Assembly (NCBI GenBank): GCA_963727245.1
Contig: CAVSFO010000009.1
Coordinates: forward strand, 310,001-374,000
Length of the DNA: 64,000 nt
From: JBKQVT01 sp963727245
GTDB lineage: Bacteria; Planctomycetota; Planctomycetia; Pirellulales; Thermoguttaceae
Direction: 5' to 3'
Made by a program: the position numbers and the translations under genes. Below the pieces are notes generated by a model. It worked only from the letters and a program-made list of their open reading frames with translations. It was not told the origin of the DNA and did no database searches. Shown here piece by piece: positions 38,358-47,501 of the stretch. The number at the start of each line of letters is the position of its first letter. Within the stretch, counting starts at the first letter, position 1.

Positions 38358-39461
38358 CTACCACGGGGCAGTTCGCCTTTTCCTTTGCGACCATGAGATC
38401 GTGGTCTTCGGCAATGCCTTTTTCAGGTCTCTCACGCCCGCGCGGCTGGCCTTGGAGCCGTCGAGGTGCACCTCTTCGAGTTGGGTCAAGCCTTTCAGAT
38501 GTTCCAGGCCGGCGTTGCTGATCTTGGTGCGAAAGAGGTTCAGCGATTTGAGTTGCGTCAATGCCTTGATGTGTTTCAGCCCCGCGTCGCCGATGCCGCT
38601 GTCGTCAAGCTGAAGGTCTTGGAGTTCGGTCAGTCCCGCGAGGTATTGCAGCCCGGCGTCCGTGATCCGCGTGCGGGTGAGGTACAAGGTTTGGAGCCGG
38701 GTGAGTCCGGCGAGGCGTTGCAGTCCGGCGTCGCTCAACCTGGTGTTGCTGAGGTCCAGCGATTGGAGTCGCGTCAAGCCCGCGAGGTGTTGCAGCCCGG
38801 CGTCGCTCAAGATGCCACCGAGCAACAGCTCTTGGAGCCGGGGCAATTCCTTGAGGTATTGCAATCCGGCGTCGCTGACCTTGGTGTTCCTGAGGTCCAG
38901 CGACTGGATTTCGGTCAATGTCTTGAGGTGTTCCAGCCCGGCGTCGCCGAAATCCGAGACGTAGAAACGGATCGCTACCACGTTGACCAGCATGTCGTCT
39001 CCCAGCAGCTTCCGCAGCCACGGCGGCCCTGGCGGTGCGGCGACTGGCATCACCTTGCCGAACGAATCGTCCGATTGATGATCGTAGTAGACCCAGCCGT
39101 CCGCCTCTCGAATCTCCTTCACGACCGCTTGCTGTTTCCTCGCCTGCTGCCTGGCCGCCGCCAGCCAACTGCACGGGATGGCGACAACGACCACCAGCAG
39201 CAGCAATGCGAGGATGCTGAACTGGAACCGCCAGCGAAAGACCAGGGCGGCGAGGAACCAGAGCAGCATCAGCACAAATGCCGCCCCGACCGTCGCCAGG
39301 CAAATCAGCACCGCGTAGCCCTTGTGCTGGTTGAAGGGAAGCCAGCGGAAGTGCTCGGACAAGAGCAGGAAGCCTTCGAGGACCAGGAGGGCAACGACGC
39401 AGCGATCCGGCGTGGGGCGATACCATTGGGGGCGGGGTTTACACACAGGAGCGTCAGCCAT
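38358..39461 (-). CDS. Membrane-anchored leucine-rich-repeat protein, copy 3
   Basis: A 367-residue paralogue of the other LRR genes here. Three hydrophobic N-terminal segments (residues ~20-110), a linker with PPWLRKLLGDD, then about nine 24-residue LRR units (consensus SDAGLxxLxxLxxLQxLxL) and the KKALP end cap. It is the second gene of a two-gene minus-strand operon, 20 bases after the stop of copy 4. The start is set by the conserved MADA...WYRPTPDRC N-terminus. Role: probable protein-protein interaction at the membrane. Confidence 0.8.
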   Translation of the reverse strand: MADAPVCKPRPQWYRPTPDRCVVALLVLEGFLLLSEHFRWLPFNQHKGYAVLICLATVGAAFVLMLLWFLAALVFRWRFQFSILALLLLVVVVAIPCSWLAAARQQARKQQAVVKEIREADGWVYYDHQSDDSFGKVMPVAAPPGPPWLRKLLGDDMLVNVVAIRFYVSDFGDAGLEHLKTLTEIQSLDLRNTKVSDAGLQYLKELPRLQELLLGGILSDAGLQHLAGLTRLQSLDLSNTRLSDAGLQRLAGLTRLQTLYLTRTRITDAGLQYLAGLTELQDLQLDDSGIGDAGLKHIKALTQLKSLNLFRTKISNAGLEHLKGLTQLEEVHLDGSKASRAGVRDLKKALPKTTISWSQRKRRTAPW

Positions 39462-39481
39462 GGGACATTTCGACCCTCGCG

Positions 39482-40633
39482 TCATCGACCTCCGGTATCT
39501 ATGGTTACCCTCGGCAACGCCTTTTGAAGATCTTTTGCACCCGTGTCGGAGACGCCGGTGCCGTAGAGCAGCAGTTCTTGGAGTTGGTTCAATCCTTTGA
39601 GGTATTCCAGCCCGGCATCGGTGACCTTTGTGTTGCCGAGGTCCAGGCATTGGAGTTGGTTCAATCCTTTGAGGTGTTGCAGCCCGGCATCGCTGACGTT
39701 CGTTTTGGCGAGCCCCAGCTCTTGGAGTTGGTTCAACCCTTTGAGGTGTTGCAGCCCGGCATCGCTGACGTTCGTTTTGGCGAGCCCCAGCTCCTGGAGT
39801 TCGTTCAACCCTTTGAGGTGTTGCAGCCCGGCATCGGTAACCTTCGTGTTGTTGAGGTCCAGCCTTTGGAGTTGGTTCAATCCTTCGAGGTGTTCCAGAC
39901 CGGCATCGCTGACTTCCGTGTCGTCGAGGTCCAGGTGTTGGAGTTTGGTCAATCCTTTGAGGTGTTCCAGCCCGGCATCGGTGACTTTCGTGCCGTAGAG
40001 CAGCAGCGTTTGGAGTTTGGTCAATCCTTTGAGGTGTTCCAGCCCAGCATCGCTGACTCGCGTGTTGATGAGGTCCAGCCTTTGGAGTTGGGTCAATCCT
40101 TTGAGGCGTTCCAGCCCGGCATCGCTAATTCTTGAGTTGTCAAGATAGACCTGTCTCACGGCGACGAACAAATCATCCCCCAGCAACCCACGCAGCCACG
40201 CTGGCTCGGGCGGCTTGCTTGTAGTGTCGGTGAGGGACCGTTGGTAATCGTAGTACGCGTGGCCACCGAGCTTCCCAATCTCCTCCGCGGCCGTCTTCTG
40301 CTCCCTCGCCGCCTTCATCTCCGTCGCCAGCCAACTGAACGGGACAGCGACAACGACCACCAGGAGGAGCAACGCGAGGATGCCGAACTGAAACCGCCAA
40401 CGAAAGACCAGGGCGGCGAGGAACCAGAGCAGCACGAGCACGAAGGCCGCCCCGACCGTCGCCAGGCAAATCAGCACCGACCAGCCCTTGTGCTGGTTGA
40501 AGGCGAACCACTGAAACCACGCCGACAGCAGCAGGAACCCCTCCACGGCCAGCAGTCCGAGCACGCAGCGATCCGGCGTGAGCCGGAACCAGCGGCGGCG
40601 GGTCTTGCACGTGCAGTCAAGAGCGTCGGCCAT
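39482..40633 (-). CDS. Membrane-anchored leucine-rich-repeat protein, copy 4
   Basis: A 383-residue protein and the longest complete LRR copy, with the same three-helix N-terminus and about nine LRR units (one 24-residue unit, NVSDAGLQHLKGLNQLQELG, is repeated nearly identically twice, a sign of recent internal duplication). The ATG at 40633 lies six bases after a TATACT box with TTGTTT 16 bases further upstream, so the mRNA is probably leaderless. It is followed by copy 3. Confidence 0.85.
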   Translation of the reverse strand: MADALDCTCKTRRRWFRLTPDRCVLGLLAVEGFLLLSAWFQWFAFNQHKGWSVLICLATVGAAFVLVLLWFLAALVFRWRFQFGILALLLLVVVVAVPFSWLATEMKAAREQKTAAEEIGKLGGHAYYDYQRSLTDTTSKPPEPAWLRGLLGDDLFVAVRQVYLDNSRISDAGLERLKGLTQLQRLDLINTRVSDAGLEHLKGLTKLQTLLLYGTKVTDAGLEHLKGLTKLQHLDLDDTEVSDAGLEHLEGLNQLQRLDLNNTKVTDAGLQHLKGLNELQELGLAKTNVSDAGLQHLKGLNQLQELGLAKTNVSDAGLQHLKGLNQLQCLDLGNTKVTDAGLEYLKGLNQLQELLLYGTGVSDTGAKDLQKALPRVTIDTGGR

Positions 40634-40639
40634 GGCGAC

Positions 40640-40667
40640 AGTATAAGGGGGGAAGGGGGAAAAACAA
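40640..40667 (-). promoter_or_regulatory. Sigma70-type promoter for a leaderless LRR operon
   Basis: On the minus strand: TTGTTT (40667-40662), a 16-base spacer, TATACT (40645-40640), six bases, ATG (40633). The most complete example of the promoter arrangement shared by the LRR genes. Confidence 0.55.
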
Positions 40668-40690
40668 GGATGAAGGATAAAGGATGAAGG

Positions 40691-40740
40691 CGGAGGGCGG
40701 AAGGCGGAGGGCGGAAGGCGGAGGGCGGAAGGCGGAAGGC
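40691..40740. repeat. 14-bp tandem repeat
   Basis: CGGAGGGCGGAAGG occurs three times in direct succession from 40691, then a partial unit. The repeat is flanked by inverted ATGAAGG/CCTTCAT heptamers (about 40,668-40,690 and 40,770-40,790). It lies between the LRR operon and the flavin reductase gene. Confidence 0.8.
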
Positions 40741-40926
40741 GAAACCGCAAGCGATTGGGCCGACCCAATCCTTCATCCTTCATCCTTCATATCGCCCCGG
40801 CTGGCAATCGCCGCCGGCCGGGGTAGAATGGCGGCTGTGCGGGATGATTCATCACTCGTTCGCAAATAGCCGGCGTGACGGGAGCGAGGCCCTGCCGGCT
40901 GAAAACGTGAATCGCAGGAGACAGAC

Positions 40927-41523
40927 GTGAGAGTCTTGGGAATTTCGGGCAGTCCGCGGCGTGAAGGAAACACCGATATCCTGATCGGTACGGCGTTGGA
41001 AGTGCTGGCGGGCGAGGGGTTGCAGACGGAGTTTCTCTCGCTGGCCGATCGGCCGATCAAGCCTTGCGTGGCTTGCCGGGGCTGCATGGCCGCCGACACG
41101 ATCCGCTGCGTCCAGGAAGACCCGGCGTTTGAAGGCATTCTGGACAAGTTCGCCGCCGCCGACGGCATTCTCGTCGGTTCGCCCGTCTACTTCGGCTCGG
41201 CCACGCCGCAGACGATGGCCCTGCTGGACCGCGTCGGCTACGTCGCCCGCAAGCATCCGCAACTGTTGCGACGGAAGGTGGGAGCGGCGATTGTGGTCGC
41301 CCGCCGTGCCGGGCAAAACTTCACCCTGGCCCAGCTCAACTACTTCTTTCTGATCAGCGAGATGATCGTCCCCGGCTCGACCTACTGGAATCTGGCCTTC
41401 GGCCGCGAAAAGGGCGAGGTGCGCAATGACGCGGAAGGCATGGATACCGTGAAGAACCTCGCCCGTAACATGGCCTGGCTGATGAAGCGGCTGGCGACGG
41501 CCGACCACCAAGTCCCGCAGTAG
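40927..41523 (+). CDS. NAD(P)H-dependent FMN reductase family protein
   Basis: A 198-residue flavodoxin-fold protein. The N-terminus MRVLGISGSPRREGNTDILI carries the FMN phosphate-binding loop GSPRxxGNT. CVACRGCMA is a Cys motif near residue 48, and GSPVYFGSATPQ is the second flavin contact. Proteins of this kind (NADPH-dependent FMN reductase/iron-sulphur flavoprotein group) transfer electrons from NAD(P)H. The start is GTG at 40927 with CAGGAG seven bases upstream. Confidence 0.88.
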   Translation: MRVLGISGSPRREGNTDILIGTALEVLAGEGLQTEFLSLADRPIKPCVACRGCMAADTIRCVQEDPAFEGILDKFAAADGILVGSPVYFGSATPQTMALLDRVGYVARKHPQLLRRKVGAAIVVARRAGQNFTLAQLNYFFLISEMIVPGSTYWNLAFGREKGEVRNDAEGMDTVKNLARNMAWLMKRLATADHQVPQ

Positions 41524-41589
41524 GTCAGACACGGGCGTGCCTGACACCATGCGCCCCAATCGCTGTCAGGCACGGCGTGCCTGACCTAC
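41523..41589. repeat. Two copies of the GTCAGGCACG palindrome
   Basis: A variant (GGTCAGACACGGGCGTGCCTGACACC, 41523-41548) and a full copy (41565-41589) of the palindrome also found at 38316. The two are inverted relative to each other's flanks, so the stretch can also form a larger stem. Located directly after the flavin reductase stop. Confidence 0.75.
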
Positions 41590-41824
41590 CGTTACCGCTG
41601 ATCCGCGTCCGCACGCTCGGCCGTGCGCCGGCAGTCAACAAATTCGGCACATCCAGCAGAATTGCACCGGCGGCCCGAAAATAAAGCAGCCGCGCCGAAT
41701 GCTAAGAAACCTTCCGCCATTGCCGGGGTTGAGATAATTAGATAGTGGCCGGTTGGGCCGGCGTGGCCCACTTTCCCTGGCCCCCGGTCCCCGGCCCCTG
41801 GCCCCTAGATAAAGGAGAGGCACC

Positions 41825-42499
41825 ATGTCGAAGCTGAGATTTTGTCTGACAACGCTGATGTTGGTTTCTTTCTCCGCCGCAGCGATGGCCATCGAGCCGC
41901 CCGCCACAGCCGCCCAAGTCGTGCGGCCGGTCAAGCGGCCACATCCCTCGCCCACGCAGATCTTCCAGTGGCTCGACAAGAACCATGACGGCCTGTTGAC
42001 CCTGGACGAATTCCTCGCCGCCCCGTGGGTCAAGAACAAGGCCCGGGCGGAGAAACTCTTCGTGTGGATGGACACCAACAAGGACGGCAGGGTGAGCCTG
42101 CAGGAGTTCCTGGCCGCTTGCGCCCGCCAGACCCGGGATTACACGACCGTCCAGAACGGCTATCTCGCCTGCGGCAGCAGCTACGTTGTGCAGCTCGGCT
42201 ATCCCTGCGGCTGGAATTACTGCTGGCCGTGGCGATACGGCTGGTATTGGAACAACGGCTGGAATCACCGCCCGGGCGCCTGGTGGGGATGGGGATACGA
42301 TCACTGGCGCCAGGGCCATCCTTACCGGCACGCCGGGCACTACGGCCACCACAACGGCCACGGCCATCGAAACGGCCCCGCCCATCGCGGGCACCATCCT
42401 CACGGCCACCACAAAGGCCCCGGCCATCGCGGGCACCATCCCCACGGCCACCGCGGCCATCATGGGCACGGCCATGGCCATGGCCATGGCCACAAGTGA
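41825..42499 (+). CDS. Secreted EF-hand protein with His-rich tail
   Basis: A 224-residue protein. A signal peptide covers residues 1-22. Two canonical EF-hands, LDKNHDGLLTLDEF and MDTNKDGRVSLQEF (about residues 50-95), bind calcium. A Trp/Tyr/Gly-rich middle (residues ~110-155) and a C-terminal His/Gly-rich tail (GHHNGHGHRNGP, GHHPHGHHKG, ending GHGHGHGHGHK) could bind metal ions such as nickel or zinc. AAAGGAG precedes the ATG. Exported, probably cell-surface associated; the role in metal binding is inference. Confidence 0.85.
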   Translation: MSKLRFCLTTLMLVSFSAAAMAIEPPATAAQVVRPVKRPHPSPTQIFQWLDKNHDGLLTLDEFLAAPWVKNKARAEKLFVWMDTNKDGRVSLQEFLAACARQTRDYTTVQNGYLACGSSYVVQLGYPCGWNYCWPWRYGWYWNNGWNHRPGAWWGWGYDHWRQGHPYRHAGHYGHHNGHGHRNGPAHRGHHPHGHHKGPGHRGHHPHGHRGHHGHGHGHGHGHK

Positions 42500-42601
42500 G
42501 CCTCGGGCGTGAGGCGCGGAGATGGCGTGAGCACGTGCCCTCCCTGCTCCGCGTCTCTGCGTGAGCCTTGTTTGTGGTGATGCGCAAGGGGAAGGTCCCC
42601 G

Positions 42602-43375
42602 TCATCCTGCCTGCACCAAGCCCGAGCCGCCGCTGGCCTCGATGTACTGCCCGGTCACCCAGCCGGAATCGTCCGCCGCCAGGAATGCGGCCACGCTGGC
42701 AATATCTGCCGGCTGGCCGATCCGGCCCAGCGCCGTATGGCTGGAGACCGCCGCCACGACCCGCGGGTCTTGCCGCGCCTGGGCCGTGAAGTCCGTGGCC
42801 GTCAGGCCGGGGCCGATGGCGTTGACCGTAATGCCACGCTTGCCCAACTCGGCGGCCAGGATCAAGGTGAAGTGGTTGATGGCCGCCTTGCCCATCGAGT
42901 AGGCGGCCATGCGCGGATACGCGAAGCGGGAGAGGGCCGAGGAGAGATTGATGATCCGGCCGCCGTCGCGCAGCCGGGCGATCGCCTGCTGGCTGACGAA
43001 GAACGGGCCTTTGAGGTTCACGGCCATCAGTTCATCGAAGACTTCCTCGGGCGTGGTCTCGATGGTTGCCTGGCGGCCGATGCCGGCGTTGTTGACCAGG
43101 ATGTCGAACTGGCGGTTGCCCCGCCGCCTGGTCAGTTCGGCATCGAGGGCCTCGAAGAAGCGTCCAATGCCCGGCAGCGAGCCGACGTTGCCCTGCAAGG
43201 CGAAGGCCTGGCCGCCGGCCGTTTCGATTTCCCGGACCACGTCGGCGGCGGCCTCGGCGCTAGTCTTAAAATTGACCGCGACCAAGGCCCCCTCCTTCGC
43301 CAGGCGGACGGCGATGGCCCGGCCGATGCCGCGGCTGGCCCCGGTCACCAGGGCGATCTTTGCGTTCAGGTTCAT
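42602..43375 (-). CDS. Short-chain dehydrogenase/reductase, FabG-like
   Basis: A 257-residue SDR of classical length. The Rossmann motif TGASRGIGR (residues ~10-18), NNAG (~97) and the catalytic tetrad (Ser in INLSSALSRFAYP, YSMGK) are all present. Closest in style to 3-oxoacyl-ACP reductases and related SDRs that use NADPH. GAGGAGTGA precedes the ATG at 43375. Substrate unknown; there are no fatty-acid synthesis neighbours. Confidence 0.9.
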   Translation of the reverse strand: MNLNAKIALVTGASRGIGRAIAVRLAKEGALVAVNFKTSAEAAADVVREIETAGGQAFALQGNVGSLPGIGRFFEALDAELTRRRGNRQFDILVNNAGIGRQATIETTPEEVFDELMAVNLKGPFFVSQQAIARLRDGGRIINLSSALSRFAYPRMAAYSMGKAAINHFTLILAAELGKRGITVNAIGPGLTATDFTAQARQDPRVVAAVSSHTALGRIGQPADIASVAAFLAADDSGWVTGQYIEASGGSGLVQAG

Positions 43376-43415
43376 GCGTCACTCCTCGCGATTGGTTTCT
43401 TTGGCGGATGGATCC

Positions 43416-43505
43416 GTAGGGTGGGTCGAGGGGCACCGTGCGCAGCATGGTCGCGAGCCCCACCAAAATCTGCCGGTGGGGCTCGCTGGGCTCGACCCAC
43501 CCTAC
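43416..43505. repeat. Nested inverted repeat (cruciform)
   Basis: Outer arms GTAGGGTGGGTCGAG (43416-43430) and CTCGACCCACCCTAC (43491-43505); inner arms GCGAGCCCCACC (43453-43464) and GGTGGGGCTCGC (43475-43486). All four are perfect. Located between the SDR and the phosphatase gene. Confidence 0.8.
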
Positions 43506-43541
43506 TTTTCCGGGAAACATCCTCTGTGGAAAACATCATCT

Positions 43542-44003
43542 TCACTCCCTGTCCTCGCTGGCCTGCCGGATCGCCTCCACATACGGATCGCAAGGCCGGC
43601 ACCTGACCACGTGGGCCGTGGCCTCGTCCAGGCTCCAGCCCTGGATCCAGTGCAGGTAAGCGATGGCGACGCTGGGCGAGCGGTTCACTCCCATGTTGCA
43701 GTGCAGATAGACAGTGTGCCCCTGCTGGAGCAGTTTGTCCAGGACCCCGACGCATTGGGGCAGCTTGCGGCGCAGGTCATCGCGGTCGAAATCCCACACC
43801 GGCACGCGCAGGACTTCGATGCCCGTGCGTTGATAGTGGGCCTCCAGCCGATGCCAGGGGACGTCCCAGGCGGCCAGGTCCTCGTCGCTCTGGAGGCTGA
43901 GCACGGCGGTGACGCCGAACTCCCGTTGCAGCCGGTCGATGTCCTCGGGGGCGGCCGGGTAGGAGCCGACCAGCAGGTTGGGAAGGATTTGACTGGCGTC
44001 CAT
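43542..44003 (-). CDS. Dual-specificity protein phosphatase family protein
   Basis: A 153-residue cytoplasmic enzyme with the signature HCNMGVNRSPS (Cys nucleophile, HCxxGxxRS) at about residue 110, and the general acid Asp in WDFDRDDLRRKL. Small DSP-type phosphatases dephosphorylate Ser/Thr/Tyr or other phosphate esters. ATG 44003 is preferred; a GTG at 44027 would add eight residues and cannot be excluded because no strong ribosome binding site is visible. It has no obvious operon partner. Confidence 0.85.
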   Translation of the reverse strand: MDASQILPNLLVGSYPAAPEDIDRLQREFGVTAVLSLQSDEDLAAWDVPWHRLEAHYQRTGIEVLRVPVWDFDRDDLRRKLPQCVGVLDKLLQQGHTVYLHCNMGVNRSPSVAIAYLHWIQGWSLDEATAHVVRCRPCDPYVEAIRQASEDRE

Positions 44004-44315
44004 GGGATGACCGTTATGGGTGTTCACGAGCCCTGGTTATTTTGCGCATGTTTGCCTCCCTGGGCAAGGGCCGGCGGGCGGGGCCTTCGGTCGGCGGGCG
44101 ATATTGGGAAGGGATTGGGGACTAGAACTTAGAGCTTAGAACTTAGGGATATGGGGATCAGACCGGACCACGCGCTTTGCGCTGGTATCACGGCTGTGCC
44201 ACTGGCCTTCCAAGTGTTTAAATGGGACCCGCCAAGGCGCAACCTTCCGTGACGTTCTTCTTGTCCTTCCTCCTCAGCGCCTCCGCGCGAGCCTTTCTTG
44301 GCGCCATGGAGCAGC

Positions 44316-44519
44316 CTCGACCGTCAAAGAACCCCGAAGCACTACGACCAGGTTCAAGCGGCGGTCGATCGGGTGGTGCTCTGCGAAGTGCTGGGACACG
44401 TCAAGGGGAACCAGGTGGAAGCGGCCGATCTCCTGGGCATTTCCCGCACCACGCTGCGCTCGAAGCTCCGCTCCCTGGGGCTGGTCGTCGAGAAGCAGGT
44501 CAACGAGGCCGCGGAGTAG
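44316..44519 (+). pseudogene. C-terminal Fis-type HTH remnant
   Basis: Without an in-frame ATG, the frame reads YDQVQAAVDRVVLCEVLGHV, then EAADLLGISRTTLRSKLRSL, a Fis-family helix-turn-helix of the kind that ends NtrC-type sigma54 activators. The AAA+ and receiver parts are absent upstream, so this is probably the surviving end of a deleted regulator gene. The remainder of 44,004-44,743 shows no other supported gene. Confidence 0.45.
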
Positions 44520-44743
44520 GTTCCCGGCTGGCCGTGGACGGCCGGCGCGATGCCCGGGGCAAAACGTCTCGCCATCCGGCACAGGCCGCGACGGATCGGG
44601 ACGTTCCTGCCCCGGTGGGGCACATGAAAGTAGCCCAGCAGTTGACTGCTGGAAAGTGGCCCAATGCAATCTATCTGCAATATTGGTCTTGACTCGAACG
44701 GCAGATGGCGGGATAGTCCGCCAACACGGAGGATACTCGAACC

Positions 44744-45181
44744 ATGAAACCTTTTCTTATTGCCCTTGCGGCAGGCTTGATCGCGGCGGCCTTGCCGGGC
44801 GGGACCGTCAGCGCAGCAGACCCTCAGCCGGCGGTTGCTTACCCTGCCGCGACCACGGCGGCCGCGCCGGCCCCCGGCTATGACGCCAACGGCCAGCCGT
44901 CGCGCTACCGGTTCTACAACGGCTATTGGTGGTACTGGACGCCGGACAATCGCTGGCTGTGCTACATGAACGGCCAATGGGTAAGTCCCGCCGCGCCCGC
45001 ACAGGCCACCGCCCCCGTCTACCCGTACCCATACGCCGTCGTTCCGCAGCCGGACTATTATCCGTACGCTTACGGATATCCCTACCCTTATCCATACTAT
45101 GGGGGCGGAATCTTCATCGGCGGCGGCTACGGCGGGTGTTGGCACGGCGGTTGTGGCGGCTGCGGCGGGTATCACCGCTAG
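44744..45181 (+). CDS. Secreted Tyr/Pro/Gly-rich protein
   Basis: A 145-residue protein. A signal peptide covers residues 1-24 (ending VSAADP), followed by an Ala-rich spacer. A WWYW motif region (YNGYWWYWTPDNRWLCYMNG) precedes a Tyr/Pro repeat tract (YPYPYAVV, PYAYGYPYPYPYYGGG) and a Cys/Gly-rich end GGCWHGGCGGCGG. GGAGG precedes the ATG. Many planctomycetes encode similar small exported WYW proteins of unknown function; the low-complexity end suggests a surface or matrix role. Confidence 0.75.
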   Translation: MKPFLIALAAGLIAAALPGGTVSAADPQPAVAYPAATTAAAPAPGYDANGQPSRYRFYNGYWWYWTPDNRWLCYMNGQWVSPAAPAQATAPVYPYPYAVVPQPDYYPYAYGYPYPYPYYGGGIFIGGGYGGCWHGGCGGCGGYHR

Positions 45182-45196
45182 TCGCGATGGTGCGGC

Positions 45197-46081
45197 TCAG
45201 GCCCGGCCGCAGCAGCGGAGCATCTCGATCCGCTCCAGGACGGCGTCGCGGACCGCCAGGCGTCCGGCCACGAGGACGTCGCAGGGGCCTCCCATTCCCA
45301 ACAGTTCATGCGGATTGGGCCGCTCCCCGGCCAAGGCGCCGCGCACGGCCTGCAAGTATCGCTGTTTGAGATACGTGCCGTAGTTCACCTTGGCTACGCC
45401 CAACCGGATGGCCTCGACGAGCGTTTCGGCAGTGATGCCCGTTCCGCCGTGCAGGACCAGGGGGATATCAACCCGCCGGTGGATGGCGGCCAGGCGCTGG
45501 AGGTCGAGGTCCCGTTGGCCGCCGACGTGGATGTGCACATTGCCGACGCTGACGGCCAGGAGGTCGACGGCGGTCTCGTTGACGAACTGTTCGGCCAGTT
45601 GCGGATCGGTGCAGCGTCCGCTGCCGTCCGGTTGCCCGCTGGCGCCGCAGTCCAATTCGCCCAGTTCCGCCTCGACGGCCACCTGGCGATGGTGCGCGTA
45701 GGCGACGATCCGCTGAGTGCGGTGCAGGTAGTCGTCCGCCGGCCCGCCGGCCGCGGGCATGACGAGATTGAACCCTGCATCGACCGCCTCCAGGATCCGC
45801 ACGTCGTCGCAACACTCGTTGAAGATCAGTCCGCAAGGCACGGTGGCGGTTTGCGCGGCGGCCTTACCGAGGGCCGCGTAGAGGGCCAACCGCTCGCTGG
45901 TGCGGCGGCTGCCGCTGCAAAGGAACTCGCCGTTGAAGCCGATAATCACCGGCGAGCGGGTCTGCTCGGCGGCGTCCAGCACGCCTTGCAGCGACTCGAT
46001 GCTCCAGCTTTCAAAGTAGCCAACCGCGTACCCGCCCTCGCGGCAGGCCCGCATGATGCGATCGATCGACTCAAGCGGCAT
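45197..46081 (-). CDS. Class II fructose-bisphosphate aldolase family protein
   Basis: A 294-residue class II (zinc-dependent) aldolase. Metal-site and substrate-loop features are VEAELGELD after the YAHHRQVA helix, VGNVHIHVGG (equivalent to the GxxHG metal loop), and LVLHGGTGI, with the catalytic His. It would split a ketose phosphate, in the manner of KbaY/GatY-type aldolases; substrate not fixed by sequence. It overlaps the end of the upstream UroD-like gene by 11 bases, so the two are co-translated. Forms one arm of a divergent sugar cluster. Confidence 0.8.
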   Translation of the reverse strand: MPLESIDRIMRACREGGYAVGYFESWSIESLQGVLDAAEQTRSPVIIGFNGEFLCSGSRRTSERLALYAALGKAAAQTATVPCGLIFNECCDDVRILEAVDAGFNLVMPAAGGPADDYLHRTQRIVAYAHHRQVAVEAELGELDCGASGQPDGSGRCTDPQLAEQFVNETAVDLLAVSVGNVHIHVGGQRDLDLQRLAAIHRRVDIPLVLHGGTGITAETLVEAIRLGVAKVNYGTYLKQRYLQAVRGALAGERPNPHELLGMGGPCDVLVAGRLAVRDAVLERIEMLRCCGRA

Positions 46082-47258
46082 GATCGGCCCGGAGACTGGC
46101 GGGGTAAACGCACTTCCGCGCTTCGTCGGCGAACGCCTTGAGCAGTTCCGGTTCGGCCTCGAAGAAATTGTCGGAAGGGCAAAGGATGTAGGCGCCGTGG
46201 GAACCTGCCGCCCGGAAGCAGCGGCGGACCTCGGCGCGGGTCTCGTCCGCCGTGCAACCCTTGAAGAAATGGAACTGGTCGAAGCCGCCGATCATGCAGA
46301 TGTCCTGGGGGATGCGCCGCCGGGCCTCGGCCAGATCGGTGTCGCCGCCCATGCCGGGCGGAGTGAACGTCTCCATGGCATTGGGCTTCATGGCGGCGAT
46401 CTTTTCCAGGATGGCCATCATGCCGCCGCAGGTGTGGTAGGAGATGCGCTGGCCGGCGCGGTGGGCCAAGGCGATCAACTCGCCGTCGTAGGGGGCCACG
46501 AACTCCTGGAAAATCCGCGGCGAAATCACCGTCGACGAGGCGCTGCCCCCGCCCAGTTCGAGGATGTCGTAGCGGGCCCCCGCCAACGACTCGACGAACA
46601 CCTTCTTCCGCCGCCAGAGGATGCCCAGAAACTCGTGGACCCAGGCCGGGTCGTCGTAGGTCTCCATGATCATCCGCTCGACGCCGGCCAGGCAGGTGGC
46701 GTCCTGCCAGGTGCCGGGCTGGCCGAAGACGTCGAAGCAGCAGATATAGCCGCGGACCAGTCCCCGCTGGCCGAAGGCCTCGGCCGCCCGGTTGACTTCG
46801 TCCACGTCGCACTTCGGGGCCGTCACGTACTCGGCGATCAAGTCGATGTCGCGTTTCTCCTTGACCAACGGCTCCGCCACCCAGGCGGTGAAGGGATCGG
46901 TTTCCAGGACCATGCTGAGCGTGCCCTTGGGCGTCACGAAGCGGTAGCGCGTGGCGGGACGCTCGTGCCCGGCAAGCGGCTCGGAGTGCACGCGCCACTG
47001 GTCGGTGGCGATCCGCCGGCTTTCCAGGAAGCCCGGCGCCGCCTGGTCCGGATCGAAATACTCCCTTCCGTCCGCGTTGGGACGGTGTGGAGTCGTATAC
47101 GTAATGGGATCCCAGCCGCAGGCGTCGAAGAACTGGTCCTCCGAGATGCCCCCCATGCAGGAGTCGAGAAACTGCGGCATGACGAAATGGGTCGTCGCCG
47201 GAAGGCGATCCGGCAGGCCGCCGTCCAGGGCGGTCAGCAGCCGTTGTTTGGCGGACAT
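46071..47258 (-). CDS. Uroporphyrinogen decarboxylase family protein
   Basis: A 395-residue protein of the UroD/MtaA/CmuA superfamily. Visible markers are RLPATTHFVMPQFL near the N-terminus, a GARYDILELGGGSASSTVIS segment, the SYHTCGGMMAILEKIAAM block (His and Cys for zinc) and SDNFFEAEPELL at the end. The HxCGG signature points to the zinc-dependent methyltransferase branch rather than heme-pathway UroD. The start ATG 47258 is close to an alternative GTG at 47264. It heads an operon with the class II aldolase, transcribed from the promoter at 47339-47367. Whether it acts on a methylated sugar or corrinoid is unknown. Confidence 0.8.
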   Translation of the reverse strand: MSAKQRLLTALDGGLPDRLPATTHFVMPQFLDSCMGGISEDQFFDACGWDPITYTTPHRPNADGREYFDPDQAAPGFLESRRIATDQWRVHSEPLAGHERPATRYRFVTPKGTLSMVLETDPFTAWVAEPLVKEKRDIDLIAEYVTAPKCDVDEVNRAAEAFGQRGLVRGYICCFDVFGQPGTWQDATCLAGVERMIMETYDDPAWVHEFLGILWRRKKVFVESLAGARYDILELGGGSASSTVISPRIFQEFVAPYDGELIALAHRAGQRISYHTCGGMMAILEKIAAMKPNAMETFTPPGMGGDTDLAEARRRIPQDICMIGGFDQFHFFKGCTADETRAEVRRCFRAAGSHGAYILCPSDNFFEAEPELLKAFADEARKCVYPASLRADHAA

Positions 47259-47338
47259 GCTCACGGGATACCCCGCTCAGGAATCAGGGAGACGGCACGA
47301 TCAAACGGTATGGAAAGCAAGTTACACGAGCGGTTATC

Positions 47339-47367
47339 AGTTTACAGGAAATGTTGATTTCCGTCAA
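47339..47367 (-). promoter_or_regulatory. Promoter of the UroD-aldolase operon
   Basis: On the minus strand: TTGACG (47367-47362), a perfect 17-base spacer, TAAACT (47344-47339). About 80 bases before the start at 47258. Confidence 0.65.
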
Positions 47368-47368
47368 C
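47353..47368. promoter_or_regulatory. Candidate DeoR operator
   Basis: GTTGA (47353-47357) and TCAAC (47364-47368) form a 5-bp inverted repeat with a six-base spacer. It overlaps the -35 box of the UroD-aldolase promoter, so binding would block RNA polymerase. The link to the neighbouring DeoR regulator is inference. Confidence 0.4.
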
Positions 47369-47501
47369 CAGCCCGCCGATATTTCCCCCGCCGCGGCGGC
47401 TCAAAAGCGGCTAGCGATGAATTCCCGTCGTTTCCAACCCCTGCCAGGCAAACAGATTACCGCGGCAATCGGCGCACGGCGAAAAAGATTCACACGGAAT
47501 G

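Noticed and set aside
38466..40135. Regularly spaced DNA repeats of about 72 bases in the LRR genes.
   Set aside because: They encode successive 24-residue LRR units in frame; coding repeats, not a CRISPR or satellite array.
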